From contig JBQTIR010000011.1 of NCBI GenBank assembly GCA_052387905.1, positions 1 through 64,000 on the forward strand: a stretch of 64,000 nucleotides of DNA. The letters run 5' to 3'. The translations under genes and the position numbers were made by a program. Of the stretch, positions 52,490-60,974 are shown in pieces. Below the pieces are notes generated by a model that ran no database searches, was not told the DNA's origin, and was given only the letters and a program-made list of their open reading frames with translations. Within the stretch, counting starts at the first letter, position 1, and each line of letters begins with the position of its first letter. This DNA comes from JBQTII01 sp052387905. Its GTDB lineage: Bacteria > Actinomycetota > Actinomycetes > Sporichthyales > Sporichthyaceae.

Positions 52490-53218
52490 TCAGCTCCGGC
52501 GTTGCCGCCGGGTAGGCGACCTAGGAGCCGTTGGCCGGGTCGCTTCCTCGGCCAGATTGCGGACCTGGATCACGTAGAGCACCCCGGCCCACCAGTACAA
52601 CCCGCTACCCCAGATCGCGAAAGCCCACCCGAGCACATTCGCCAAGGTCTGAACTGTCGTCATGTCCGGGCCCGACCCGTCACCGAGCAGCAGAAACGGG
52701 AAGGCGTAGAGCAGATTGAACGTCGCGGCCTTGCCCAGGTAATGCACCGGCAGCGCTGGCCCGTACCCCAGACGGCGCAACGTCGGCACGCAGCCGATCA
52801 ACACCAGGTCCCGGCTGATCAGCGCGATGGTCAGCCACAACGGCACGATGTCGCGAACGGTGAGCCCGATCAACGTCGCCAGGATGTACAGGCGGTCCGC
52901 GGCCGGGTCGAGCAGTGCACCCAGGCGTGAGGTCTGGTTCAGGCGCCGTGCCAGGTACCCGTCGGCGTAGTCGGTGATGCCGGAGAACATCAGGACCAGC
53001 AGCGCGAGCCCGTCGCGTTCCGGGCCGAGGATCAGCCACAGAAACACCGGGACGCCGAGGATCCGCAGGAACGAGAGCAGGTTGGGGATCGTGAGGATGC
53101 GGTCGCCCGCCCGCTGCTGGGTGCGCACGTCATCTCCGGTGCGCACGTCATCTCCGGTGCGCAGGCCATCTCCGTTGCGCAGGCCATCCCCGGTGCTCGC
53201 GTCATCCCCGGTGCTCAC
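52490..53218 (-). CDS. CDP-alcohol phosphatidyltransferase (pgsA2-like)
   Basis: A 242-aa integral membrane enzyme with about six helices. The family motif D-x2-D-G-x2-A-R-x8-G-x3-D-x3-D is present as DYADGYLARRLNQTSRLGAL, followed by LDPAADRLY. It transfers a phosphatidyl group from CDP-diacylglycerol to an alcohol such as glycerol-3-phosphate or inositol phosphate. Position matches Rv1822 (pgsA2). The first 35 residues are encoded by an 18-bp tandem repeat and look unstructured. GTG 53218 is used. Confidence 0.9.
   Translation of the reverse strand: MSTGDDASTGDGLRNGDGLRTGDDVRTGDDVRTQQRAGDRILTIPNLLSFLRILGVPVFLWLILGPERDGLALLVLMFSGITDYADGYLARRLNQTSRLGALLDPAADRLYILATLIGLTVRDIVPLWLTIALISRDLVLIGCVPTLRRLGYGPALPVHYLGKAATFNLLYAFPFLLLGDGSGPDMTTVQTLANVLGWAFAIWGSGLYWWAGVLYVIQVRNLAEEATRPTAPRSPTRRQRRS
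53121..53218 (-). repeat. 18-bp tandem repeat (5.4 copies) encoding a hexapeptide tail
   Basis: Copies start at 53121, 53139, 53157, 53175 and 53193, with a partial one to 53218, each coding six residues of the form (R/S)(T/N)GD(D/G)(A/L/V). Two neighbouring copies are identical; the others differ by a few bases. The copies begin exactly at the start codon of the phosphatidyltransferase gene. Confidence 0.85.
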
Positions 53219-53244
53219 GTCGGCGACCCTACCGACCCCAGTCG

Positions 53245-53287
53245 GGGGTGCCGCCCGTCACAGGACGCGCAGGACAGGCGGCACCCC
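53245..53287. terminator. terminator-like inverted repeat downstream of the ACT gene
   Basis: GGGGTGCCGCC (53245-53255) and GGCGGCACCCC (53277-53287) form an 11-bp stem around a 21-nt loop. It lies between the stop of the ACT gene and the phosphatidyltransferase start, on the right side to end the ACT transcript. Confidence 0.6.
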
Positions 53288-53341
53288 ACCCCTGGGTGGA
53301 TCAGCGATCGGATGGGCCCCCGCCGGCCGACCGCGCCCACC

Positions 53342-54007
53342 TCAGGTTCGCAGGTCCCCGGCGACGGCATCGGGTTTGACCCGAGTGCCGACGATCGCGA
53401 GGACGATCTCGACCAGGCGCGCCAGCCTCGCCAGCTCGACCCGGTGAAAGGTCGGTCCGATGGAGCGCGCCAGGTACAACACGGTGCCCTCGCCAGCCGG
53501 TATCGCGGCGATGTGCACGTCCGGGCCCGCGTCCATGGACATGGGGCGCGGGGTGGGCAGCACGGGAAGCTGGGGATCGGCCGGGGCCTGCCAGCTCGAC
53601 TGCCTCACCACCGGCGCCGTACCCGGCTCGGTGGCGCGCAGGTCGGCCAGCACCGCCCAGTCCGCACTGAAGATGCCCGGAATGGCGTCGAGGAGGGTGA
53701 TCATCGCCCGCGCGGGGTTGCGGCAGACGTGGCCGAGCACATCGAGGTCACCGGAAGAATCCGGCGCGGCGGTGGTCGGCCAGGCACCGTCGATCGTCAC
53801 GCCGCCGATGGTCGTCATCGCGGACTCCAGACGCTCCTGGCCCGGGTACCCGGGCCAGTTGACGGTGAAGTCGTCGACGACGCGGCCGCCACTGTGATCC
53901 AGCACGGTCACGGAGAGGATGTCCGCACCCAGCGCTCCCAGCGCACGGCTGACCCGGCCGAGAGATCCTGGCCGGTCCGGCAGGCCTATCCGCAGGCGGA
54001 GCATCAT
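53342..54007 (-). CDS. ACT domain protein
   Basis: A 221-aa protein. The first 70 residues form an ACT domain (LRLRIGLPDRPGSLGRVSRALGALGADILSVTVLD), the amino-acid-sensing fold. A second, weaker repeat of similar secondary structure follows near 90-160, and the C-terminus ends in a helical segment (VELARLARLVEIVLAIVGTRV). No catalytic domain is seen. It may regulate metabolism in response to an amino acid. ATG 54007 is preceded by AGAGGGG and directly followed by a second ATG. Ligand unknown. Confidence 0.8.
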   Translation of the reverse strand: MMLRLRIGLPDRPGSLGRVSRALGALGADILSVTVLDHSGGRVVDDFTVNWPGYPGQERLESAMTTIGGVTIDGAWPTTAAPDSSGDLDVLGHVCRNPARAMITLLDAIPGIFSADWAVLADLRATEPGTAPVVRQSSWQAPADPQLPVLPTPRPMSMDAGPDVHIAAIPAGEGTVLYLARSIGPTFHRVELARLARLVEIVLAIVGTRVKPDAVAGDLRT

Positions 54008-54138
54008 GGTGGACCCCTCTCTGGAGTGGTGCCGCTCCGGCGCTGAGCTTCCGACGTGGTGTGGCACCTGGGACCAGGGTGGCGCCCTGATGTTTCGCCG
54101 ATATTGCCCGAGGGTGAATCCTGCGGGGCGCCGGAAAG

Positions 54139-55263
54139 TCAGCGGCGGCGAAGCTCAAATGCCGTGACCGGCCCGAAGCCGTCCAGCTCAGTTTCGACCG
54201 TGCTGACCAGGATGGCGTCGTCCTCGGCGATGATCGCGGCGGTGACCTCGTCGACCAATACCGAGCCAGGGCGCGCGACGTCGGTCAGCCGACTCGCCAG
54301 GTTCACCGTGGGGCCGAAGACATCGCCCATCCGGCCCACGACCTCACCGGTAGCCAGGCCGACGCGCACGTCGGGGAGCATCGGATCGGTGCCCATGGCG
54401 CGGGCGAGGTCCAGCGAGATCGCCACGGCTTGGGCGGCGGTGTCACCGACGAAGAGGATCTCGTCGCCGACCGTCTTGATCACGCGCCCACCCCGGCGCA
54501 GGACGATATTGGCCGACACGGTCTCGAAGCGCCCGACCAGGCGGGCGAGCTCGAGCGGGTCCATCTGGAGGGAGAGCCGGGTGTAGCTGACCATGTCGGC
54601 GAACCCGACCGAGAGCGTGAAGTGCGAGGCGTCCTCGTCGATGCGGCCCAGTCGCCAACGGACCCCGGCGGCCATGTGGCGGCGCCAGGAGTACAGGAGC
54701 AGGGACTCCAGATCGTCAAGGTGGTCGGTCATGAACGCGACCGCCCGCCCGGCGCCCTCTTCACCGTTGCCCGCGACCTCGCTCATATGGGCGACGAGGG
54801 CGATGACCTGCCACATGGCGAGGCGGGACATGTGGTGCCCGAGCCCGCGGATGAGGGAGACCGCGAACTCCTCGTCGGCGCCGGATTCGTCGACCAGGCG
54901 CGCCAGGCGTGCCATCGCCGCCTTGTCATCGGAGGTGAACACGCGTCCGGGTGGCTCGATGTCGGGGAATCCCAACGCGTGCCAGAGCAGGCTGGCGACC
55001 TCCGGGCTGATGCCGGCCGCGGCGGCCACCTCGGACAGGGTGACGTCGGGGATGCCCCGCAGCAAGCGGCGCTCCAGGTCCGCGGCGCTCGGTGGGGCCG
55101 GGACGGTGTCGTACTCCGCGGCGTCGGGGTTGTCCTCGTGGTGCAGCCGGAGGGGCCGTGACGGCGCAGGAGAGCCGGGGCTCTGGTCCCCGGCATCGGT
55201 CGCCATCTCCTCGCTCCCCTCCCCTGGTGCCGCGAATCGTGACGCACTGACGCTGTCTTCCAT
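54139..55263 (-). CDS. class III adenylate/guanylate cyclase (Rv1264-like architecture)
   Basis: A 374-aa soluble cyclase. The N-terminal 200 residues form a mostly helical regulatory domain (LERRLLRGIPDVTLSEVAAAAG, LIRGLGHHMSRLAMWQVIAL). The catalytic domain has both metal Asp (SVGFADMVSYT and TVGDEILFVG), the adenine-selecting Lys in VIKTVGDE, the partner Asp in RMGDVFG, and the transition-state Asn and Arg in NLASRLTDVARPG. It therefore looks active and should make cAMP. The ATG at 55263 is chosen; 55206 (MATDAG) is possible. Related mycobacterial cyclases are pH-regulated through the N-domain; that control is not shown here. Confidence 0.85.
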   Translation of the reverse strand: MEDSVSASRFAAPGEGSEEMATDAGDQSPGSPAPSRPLRLHHEDNPDAAEYDTVPAPPSAADLERRLLRGIPDVTLSEVAAAAGISPEVASLLWHALGFPDIEPPGRVFTSDDKAAMARLARLVDESGADEEFAVSLIRGLGHHMSRLAMWQVIALVAHMSEVAGNGEEGAGRAVAFMTDHLDDLESLLLYSWRRHMAAGVRWRLGRIDEDASHFTLSVGFADMVSYTRLSLQMDPLELARLVGRFETVSANIVLRRGGRVIKTVGDEILFVGDTAAQAVAISLDLARAMGTDPMLPDVRVGLATGEVVGRMGDVFGPTVNLASRLTDVARPGSVLVDEVTAAIIAEDDAILVSTVETELDGFGPVTAFELRRR

Positions 55264-55337
55264 TGTGCCCGCGGCGATAGCGTGCGCACGAGCCAGCGTG
55301 ATCATGGCAACCTGGACGAGCGCCGGAGGGATCAACT

Positions 55338-56036
55338 GTGACCGATCCGAATCAGCCGTGGGACCCGCCGTCCACCTCGGACCCCGCCCCGGGTTATGAC
55401 CCGCCGGCGTACGGGCAGCCCCCGCAGTACGGGCAGCCCCCGCAGTACGGGCAGCCCCCGCAGTACGGGCAGCCCCCGCAGTACGGGCAGCCCCCGCAGT
55501 ACGGGCAGCCCCCGCAGTACGGGCAACCCCCGCAGTACGGGCAGCCCCCGCAGTACGGGCAACCCCCGCAGTACGGGCAACCGCCCCAGTACGGGCAACC
55601 GCCCCAGTACGGGCAACCCCCGCAGTACGGGCAACCGGGCGGGTATCCGATGCCCCCGGGCTACGGGTCGTTGGGCCAGGTCAGGACGACGGGAAAGTGC
55701 ATCCTGCTGTTCTTCGTGACCTTCGGGATCTACGGGCTCGTCTGGTACTACTGCGTCCACGAGGAGATGAAAACGCACAGCAATCGCGGCCTGGGTGGCG
55801 GACTGGCCCTGGTGATCGCCTTTGTCGCCGGCTTCGCCTCGCCGTTCCTGACCTCCAGTGAGGTGGGCAAGCTCTATCAGCTGCGCGGCGCACCGGCGCC
55901 GGTGAGCGGGGCCACCGGTGCGTGGTACATCCCGGGTTTCCTGCTGTTCCTGATCGGTCCGTTCGTCTGGTTCATCAAGACCAACAACGCCCTCAACGAG
56001 TACTGGCAGCGCAGTGCCCAGCCGCAACCCGTCTGA
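55338..56036 (+). CDS. PPQYGQ-repeat DUF4234 membrane protein
   Basis: A 232-aa protein. Residues 1-22 are acidic and Pro-rich; 23-101 consist of AYGQ and 12 PPQYGQ units; then GGYPMPPGYG. The C-terminal half has three membrane helices (ILLFFVTFGIYGLVWYY, LALVIAFVAGFASPF, YIPGFLLFLIGPFVWFI) of DUF4234. The Tyr/Gln-rich repeat would hang in the cytoplasm or outside; role unknown. Start is GTG 55338 after GGAGGG. It is divergent from the cyclase gene with 74 bp between start codons. Confidence 0.85.
   Translation: MTDPNQPWDPPSTSDPAPGYDPPAYGQPPQYGQPPQYGQPPQYGQPPQYGQPPQYGQPPQYGQPPQYGQPPQYGQPPQYGQPPQYGQPPQYGQPPQYGQPGGYPMPPGYGSLGQVRTTGKCILLFFVTFGIYGLVWYYCVHEEMKTHSNRGLGGGLALVIAFVAGFASPFLTSSEVGKLYQLRGAPAPVSGATGAWYIPGFLLFLIGPFVWFIKTNNALNEYWQRSAQPQPV
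55410..55643 (+). repeat. 18-bp tandem repeat, 13 copies, encoding PPQYGQ
   Basis: A TACGGGCARCC-based 18-bp unit starts at 55410 and recurs every 18 bp to 55626. Only third-position-type changes (CAGCCC, CAACCC, CAACCG) vary. Highly uniform, so recent expansion or gene conversion is likely, and copy number may differ between strains. Confidence 0.9.
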
Positions 56037-56042
56037 TCAGGT

Positions 56043-56888
56043 GTGACGCCTCCGGAGCGGATGTCCGTCGCGCTGGAGGGCGTGCCCCAGACCACGCTGT
56101 GGACGCTCTACCACCGCGCCCGCGACTCCCAGCGCGCTGGCTCACGTCTGCATGACCCGAAGGCGGTGGACCTCCTCGATCGCATCGACTTCGACTTTGC
56201 GGAGCGCTTCGGGCGTCGGGCCACGGGTCTGGAGGGGTGGATCGGGCAGCGGGCGCTGGCCTTCGACGCCGAGGTCGAATCGGTCCTGGCCACCGATCCG
56301 GACGCCCTGGTGGTGGTCCTGGGCGAGGGGTTGGAAACGCAGTTCTGGCGGGTCGACAACGGTCGGGTGCGATGGCTCAGCGTCGAGCTCCCGGAGACTG
56401 CGGCCGTCCGGCAGGCGTTGCTGGGTGTGGATCCACCGCGTCGACGGTCGTATGCCGGCTCGGCCCTGGACGCCGCGTGGATGGATGTACTGGGAGCTGG
56501 GCCGGACGATCGGGTCGTCGTGGTGGCCCAAGGGTTGCTGATGTATCTGCCGCCGGCCGAAGTCCGTGCCTTGATGGTGCGCTGTGCGCGACGCTTTCCC
56601 GGCGGGGTGATGGTGTTCGACACCGTGCCGCGGTGGGTCTCGGCGTTGTCCAAGCGAGGCTGGCTGCGCGCACCCAGCGGGTACGCTGCGCCGCCGATGC
56701 CTTGGGGCTTGGACGCCGGCGATCACCCGCGGCTGACCGCCTTGGATCCGGCGGTCACCGAATCCAGGACGGTCGCTTTGCCGCCGATGCCGGGGATGCT
56801 GACCCGGCGGGCTTTGCCGCTGGGTCGTCGCATTCCCGGGATCAAACGGGGTTTGCCCGCCGTGGTGCGGTTGGACTTTCGCGGCTGA
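56043..56888 (+). CDS. class I methyltransferase, leucine carboxyl methyltransferase-like family
   Basis: A 281-aa protein with the LCMT/tetracenomycin-type arrangement: ARDSQRAGSRLHDPKAVDLLDRID at the N-terminus, then VVLGEGLETQFWRVDNGRVRWLSVELPE as the SAM-binding region and VVAQGLLMYLPPAEVRALMV as the conserved helix. The usual GxGxDTR motif of the family is modified (GEGLETQFWR), where the Asp is replaced. Substrate unknown; related genes often methylate small molecules or O-groups. GTG 56043 or ATG 56061 may start it. It begins 6 bp after the DUF4234 stop, so an operon is likely. Confidence 0.82.
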   Translation: MTPPERMSVALEGVPQTTLWTLYHRARDSQRAGSRLHDPKAVDLLDRIDFDFAERFGRRATGLEGWIGQRALAFDAEVESVLATDPDALVVVLGEGLETQFWRVDNGRVRWLSVELPETAAVRQALLGVDPPRRRSYAGSALDAAWMDVLGAGPDDRVVVVAQGLLMYLPPAEVRALMVRCARRFPGGVMVFDTVPRWVSALSKRGWLRAPSGYAAPPMPWGLDAGDHPRLTALDPAVTESRTVALPPMPGMLTRRALPLGRRIPGIKRGLPAVVRLDFRG

Positions 56889-56903
56889 GAGTCAGCAAGA
56901 CGT

Positions 56904-57572
56904 TCAGCCCCCGCTGACCGCCGACAGGGACAGCGCTTCGCCGCCGGGCGCACACGCCGGGCCCACGTCGGGAAAACCCTCGGTCTCGGCAATGATGATT
57001 TGCTCGCCGGTCCCGGTGAACGTTTCGCCGTCGAGGATGCGCACACTGTCGGCAGGTTCCACGCCGGCCCGTTCTCCGGTGACCGGCCGCGAGCCGCGCG
57101 GCCACACCAGAACCCGCGTGCCATCGGTGAAACACCGTTCGACACTCAGGTACCGGGCAGTGCCGCTCGTGGTGACTCCGGGACCAACGACGCCGAGCGG
57201 GGTGGAGTTGGTGATCAGTTGGGTCTCGTCGTCGGCTCCGACGGTGAACCACAACGGCCCGCCGTACTCGCGAGGCGGTGGTTCGACGTCGACGGAGGTG
57301 GTGATGTCCGGCTCGGACTCCCAGATGCTGGCCGTGCCGGCCACGACCCCCACGGACGCCGCGGCAAAAGCCAGCACGGCGACCGGGATCCACTTGCGGT
57401 TGAGCGGTCCGGGTCCCTCGGGGGAGGTTGGACCCTCGCCATCCGGGTACCCGCTCTCGTCGTAACCGTCCACAATTGCCTCTCGGTCCGGTGAGATCGC
57501 CAGTTCATTGTGGATCATCTCCAGCGGTTCCCCGGCAGATGCGGAATCTCGACGGCCCCACCGGTCAGGCAT
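56904..57572 (-). CDS. single-pass membrane protein of unknown function
   Basis: A 222-aa protein. A charged N-terminal cytoplasmic part of about 65 residues (YDESGYPDGEGPTSPEG) precedes one helix (WIPVAVLAFAAASVGVVAGT), then an extracytoplasmic domain with two Cys (SVERCFTDG and GPACAPGGE) that could bridge. No family is recognised. The start is uncertain: ATG 57572 overlaps the divergent gene's upstream region by leaving only 11 bp, so ATG 57518 (MIHNELAIS) may be the true one. Confidence 0.65.
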   Translation of the reverse strand: MPDRWGRRDSASAGEPLEMIHNELAISPDREAIVDGYDESGYPDGEGPTSPEGPGPLNRKWIPVAVLAFAAASVGVVAGTASIWESEPDITTSVDVEPPPREYGGPLWFTVGADDETQLITNSTPLGVVGPGVTTSGTARYLSVERCFTDGTRVLVWPRGSRPVTGERAGVEPADSVRILDGETFTGTGEQIIIAETEGFPDVGPACAPGGEALSLSAVSGG

Positions 57573-57583
57573 GATCGACGACC

Positions 57584-57862
57584 ATGGTCCGTTTCGTGGT
57601 GCTCCTCGTGCTGGTCCTGGCCTTCCTGCGACGGATCAAGCAGGGCCGCCGGCGAGGCAAAGGCGGGCTCGGCGTGATCGCGACCGCAGCCCTCGGCATG
57701 GCCGGCGCGGTGGTCGGCGGCGTGCTCGGCGACCTTGCGGTCAGCGGGTCGGGGGTGGCCCGGGATCTGGTGGCCGGCCTGGCCGCGGTCCTCGGCGCAG
57801 TGGCGTTCGTCGCGGTCGGCGAGGTCCTGGCCCGGCGCAGGAAGCGCGACGCGCGGCGCTGA
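57584..57862 (+). CDS. small membrane protein of unknown function
   Basis: A 92-aa protein. First helix VRFVVLLVLVLAFLRRI, a basic KQGRRRGKGG loop, then two helices (IATAALGMAGAVVGGVLG, AGLAAVLGAVAFVAVGEVLA) and a basic RRRKRDARR tail. The pattern suggests a helical transmembrane GlsB/YeaQ-like small protein (transglycosylase-associated), but the match is not strong. It precedes the DUF998 gene by 41 bp. Confidence 0.6.
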   Translation: MVRFVVLLVLVLAFLRRIKQGRRRGKGGLGVIATAALGMAGAVVGGVLGDLAVSGSGVARDLVAGLAAVLGAVAFVAVGEVLARRRKRDARR

Positions 57863-57903
57863 GCGCGGTGCTGGGCTGGACCAGCCCTGCGTAAGGTCAG
57901 CGG

Positions 57904-58497
57904 GTGAGGACCTCCCGTTCCGTCCGTAGGACCCGGATCGCCTGGGCGAGCGGTATCGGTGGCCCGACCGCCTTCATCGGCGCGTGGGTCGTGGGTGGTC
58001 AGCTGAAGGACGGCTACTCCCCCGTGGGCGAGACGATCAGTCGGCTCGCAGAGCAGGGCGCGCAGACCCAACCGCTGATGACCGCGGGTTTCCTGGGCTT
58101 CGGGCTGTTGATGCCGCTGTTCGCCCGCGAACTGGGGCGTTCGCTCGGCTCCCCCGGGGTGCGGACGGCCGTGACGGTCTCGGCGCTGGGAACCTTGGCC
58201 GTGGCGGCGTTCCCCGTCACTGTCGAGGGCGGGAGCACTGGGGACTCGCTGCACTACGGCGCGGCTGCGTGCGCTTACACCGCCAATGTCGTCGCTCCCC
58301 TGCTGGCTTCCCGTCACCTGGGGAGTCCCCGCGACTGCCGGATCTCGCAGGTCGCATCCGCGGCAATTGCGGCCGCGCTGGTGGGGAGCCTGGTCGCCGA
58401 GGACGTCACCGGCCTGCTGCAGCGCACCGGTCTGACGCTCTTCGACGCCTGGGCGGTGTGGCTGGCCGTGCGTGGACTCCGCGCTGCGCGGGGCTGA
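57904..58497 (+). CDS. DUF998 family membrane protein
   Basis: A 197-aa polytopic protein with five or six helices and the DUF998 N-terminal motif (GPTAFIGAWVVGGQLKDGYSP with ETISRLAE). A GTG at 57904 starts it. Family members are of unknown function, often in lipid or envelope neighbourhoods. Confidence 0.8.
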   Translation: MRTSRSVRRTRIAWASGIGGPTAFIGAWVVGGQLKDGYSPVGETISRLAEQGAQTQPLMTAGFLGFGLLMPLFARELGRSLGSPGVRTAVTVSALGTLAVAAFPVTVEGGSTGDSLHYGAAACAYTANVVAPLLASRHLGSPRDCRISQVASAAIAAALVGSLVAEDVTGLLQRTGLTLFDAWAVWLAVRGLRAARG

Positions 58498-58701
58498 CGA
58501 TGGCGGCGGGGGCTCCGGGGTTCGATCGAGCCCGCGGCCCTGACACGACCTGAATGGCGCAACGTGGCGAGGCCTGCGGGGGCAGATGACCGTTACGCTC
58601 CACTTGGTCAATCAATGACCGAACTGTGGCTGGTTCATTGCTTTGCAGGCGCGGCAACGCGCCGGTGGGCGGGACCGAGCGGGCCTTCGAGGAGATTCAT
58701 T

Positions 58702-59460
58702 ATGGTGCGAACCAGTCGACGATCACCCGCTGCCGTGCTCGCCCTGCTGGCGGTGATCGCGATGCTGCTGATGTCGTCGCAGCCGGCCGGTGCGGCCCCG
58801 TACGTCGACGATGCCACCGTCGGGGTGAGTACGACCAATCCAGCCGTGGGCGGCACCGTCACCCTGTCGCTGAGCGGCTTCGCGCCGAACGAGCCCGTCG
58901 ATCTCGACCTGCACTCGACCGTCGTGCGGCTCACCACGGTGCAGGCTGACGCGAATGGCAGCGCCGTGGTGACCGTGAGCCTGCCCCCCGACTTCCGGTG
59001 CGCCCACTTCATCACCGGTACCGGCCTGATCTCGGGAGAGATCGCCCGGGTGGACATCTTCATCGGCTCCAGCGTCGACTGCCCCGGGAACGCAAACGGG
59101 GACAACAACAGCGGGAACAACAGCAGCGGGAACAACAACTCCGGCATCAACAACAGCGGCAGCAACAACTCGGGCTTCAACAACAGCGGCAACGGGAACA
59201 GCGGATTCAACAACCGCGGGAACAACAACTCCGGCTTCAACAACTCCGGTAGCGGGAACAGCGGACTTGGCGCAGGGAACAGCGGATCCGGCAGCGCGTT
59301 TGAGAACCCAGGGTTCGCCACCACCGCCAACACCGCCAGCGCCCCGGACGTGGGCAGCGGGGGCTCTCACGGCGGAACCGTCCTCGCGTGGTCGGTCCTG
59401 GCCGGTCTCGCGGTGGTGGGCGGCGCGGGATTCCTCCGGCGACGTCGGCTGAGCGCCTGA
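58702..59460 (+). CDS. secreted NNSG-repeat (MPTR-like) surface protein
   Basis: A 252-aa exported protein. Signal peptide 1-31 ends AGA. Residues about 35-130 form a beta-sandwich (VSTTNPAVGGTVTLSLSGFA with two later Cys). From about 132 to 195 are (N/S)NSGxxN-type repeats (NNSGFNNSGNGNSGFNN), like the pentapeptides of mycobacterial MPTR proteins but without a PPE domain. After a Gly/Ser region a C-terminal helix (VLAWSVLAGLAVVGGAGFL) and RRRR tail anchor it, without an LPXTG motif. Cell-surface role unknown. GGAG lies 7 nt before the ATG. Confidence 0.85.
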   Translation: MVRTSRRSPAAVLALLAVIAMLLMSSQPAGAAPYVDDATVGVSTTNPAVGGTVTLSLSGFAPNEPVDLDLHSTVVRLTTVQADANGSAVVTVSLPPDFRCAHFITGTGLISGEIARVDIFIGSSVDCPGNANGDNNSGNNSSGNNNSGINNSGSNNSGFNNSGNGNSGFNNRGNNNSGFNNSGSGNSGLGAGNSGSGSAFENPGFATTANTASAPDVGSGGSHGGTVLAWSVLAGLAVVGGAGFLRRRRLSA

Positions 59461-59544
59461 CCGGTCGTTGGAAGCTCCCCAGCGGCGCAACCTTCTCGTC
59501 CGAGGGACGGGAATCGCGGCAGAGCGGTGCCGGTTGGGTCGGAC

Positions 59545-59889
59545 ATGATCGAAGACCCGTTGCCCGCCCTTGAGGCGGAGTGGGTGCGGGCACGAGAGCG
59601 CGCCGACGCCTTACGCCGTGACCTGGAGCTGATGGTGGAGTCGGTGGACGGTGGCGCCGACGACGAGCATGATCCGGAGGGCACGACCGCCTTCGAGCGG
59701 GCGCAGACGCGTGCGTTGTTCCTCGCGGCCGAAGCGATGCTCACGGAGATCGAGCACGCGAGAGCCCGGGTCACGGCGGGCACCTACGGGATCTGCGAAG
59801 GCTGCGCTGCACCCATCCTCACCGCGCGGCTGGAGGCCCGCCCGATCGCGCGCACGTGCGTCTCCTGTGCCGCGTCGCACCCACATTGA
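59545..59889 (+). CDS. TraR/DksA-family zinc finger protein
   Basis: A 114-aa protein. An N-terminal coiled coil (PLPALEAEWVRARERADALR) is followed by the C4 zinc finger (YGICEGCAAPILTARLEARPIARTCVSC, C-x2-C...C-x2-C). This is the DksA/TraR arrangement that reaches into the RNA polymerase secondary channel. The acidic tip residues of E. coli DksA are not obvious. ATG 59545 is chosen over an upstream GTG at 59527. Confidence 0.87.
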   Translation: MIEDPLPALEAEWVRARERADALRRDLELMVESVDGGADDEHDPEGTTAFERAQTRALFLAAEAMLTEIEHARARVTAGTYGICEGCAAPILTARLEARPIARTCVSCAASHPH

Positions 59890-60139
59890 CCTCAGCGTGG
59901 GCCGACGGCCGGGTATCCGGCAGCTGCGATTCCGTGGCCGGAACTGACGGGCTCACAGATTAGGGGCGGCACCGGGTTGGCGACCAGTAGTTGAACACAG
60001 GATGCACATTGCGTGCCCCCGGCCCGGAAGCGCGTAACGGTGCGAATTGCTGTGCTGGAATTTCGCCGGATCCGTGACGAGATCGGGCGACCCATGTGAG
60101 CCGGCGGCGCCCCCGGCAAGTCCACATCTGGAGGAACAC

Positions 60140-60607
60140 ATGAACTCCCTGCTCCGCGTCACCACTGTGGTCGGCGCCGCCACGCTCTCCCTTGCGCTCC
60201 TGCCCGTTCCCGGGGTCAGCGCCGCGAGCGCCCCTGTTACGGAGCGTCAGGCCGCCTCCGTTCCGGCTGCGGACGAGACCGGCAAGATCAAGTTCTGCAC
60301 GAAGGGCTCCGGCTCTTACAACTACGAGGGCGACGGCGAGGAACTCGTCGAGGGCCGGGTCGGCCGCAGCGACTGCGACAGCCACCGGGTCCTGCCGGGC
60401 ACCTACGAGGTCACCCTGACCGAGATCGCGGACCGCAAGCCCTTGTGCGGCGGCGGGGACAGCGCCAACTACAAGCTGTTCATCGACGCTCCGAACGGCG
60501 ACCGCAGGTTCAAGGCCACCTCTACCGACGAGAACGAGCGCGAGTTCAAGACCAAGGTCGTCGCGGGCCGCACCACCAAGATCCTGCTGCGTTTCCGCTG
60601 CGTCTGA
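60140..60607 (+). CDS. secreted protein of unknown function, four cysteines
   Basis: A 155-aa exported protein with signal peptide ending VSAASA. The mature part has Cys in KFCTKGSG, RSDCDSH, PLCGGGDS and the penultimate residue RFRCV, likely two disulfides, and a beta-rich pattern. A Tyr/Asn-rich stretch (YNYEGDGEEL) is notable. No family recognised. GGAGGAAC is 4 nt before the ATG, and a strong terminator follows the stop. Confidence 0.75.
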   Translation: MNSLLRVTTVVGAATLSLALLPVPGVSAASAPVTERQAASVPAADETGKIKFCTKGSGSYNYEGDGEELVEGRVGRSDCDSHRVLPGTYEVTLTEIADRKPLCGGGDSANYKLFIDAPNGDRRFKATSTDENEREFKTKVVAGRTTKILLRFRCV

Positions 60608-60617
60608 GCAGTGACTC

Positions 60618-60653
60618 ACGACGAGCCCGGTGGTTTTCCACCGGGCTCGTCGT
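60618..60653 (+). terminator. rho-independent-type hairpin
   Basis: A perfect 16-bp stem (60618-60633 with 60638-60653) with a TTTT loop, starting 10 bp after the stop of the secreted protein gene. The stem is among the strongest in the window. No T-tract follows. Confidence 0.85.
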
Positions 60654-60854
60654 CACCTGTCACCAAGGTCGGTGCTGGGGTTGGTAGTCGACTGCGCTGG
60701 ACCACGACGGAAACTGGAGTGACGAAAGGCGGCACCATGGCGTACCACCCGTCACGGTTGTGGTCTGCTCCAGCGACTCTCCGCACCGCTCCGGCGCCAA
60801 GCAAGAAGCGGGCCCCGGTGACTCGGAAACCCGCTCTGACCTGCAGAAACTCTG

Positions 60855-60874
60855 TCGGGCTGACAGGATTTGAA
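60855..60874 (-). other. attachment site: 3' end of a tRNA-Pro gene
   Basis: On the minus strand, 20 bases read TTCAAATCCTGTCAGCCCGA, exactly T-loop to discriminator (A73) of an actinobacterial tRNA-Pro; 61-65 CCTGT and 66-72 CAGCCCG fit its pairing. Bases before it (5' side) no longer match, and no CCA is encoded. It is therefore the 3' copy left at one end after integration into a tRNA-Pro gene. Confidence 0.75.
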
Positions 60875-60974
60875 AATGCTGCCGCGTCGGATCATCGACG
60901 CAGCCCACGACGCCAAACCCGCCTCTGACCTGCACAGATGCCAACCTTCTGGCGGACATAGGCGGCCACCTCAA

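Noticed and set aside
55332..56027. A minus-strand frame with repeated LPVLRG units
   Set aside because: It is the complement of the PPQYGQ array. The plus strand has a Shine-Dalgarno and a recognisable DUF4234 domain.
57870..57897. GGGCTGG/CCAGCCC near 57875 as a terminator
   Set aside because: The two arms are separated by a single base, too few to form a normal hairpin loop.
60808..60836. A possible hairpin AGCGGG/CCCGCT near the tRNA-Pro fragment
   Set aside because: Only six pairs around a 17-base loop; the direct repeat that overlaps it is the more notable feature.
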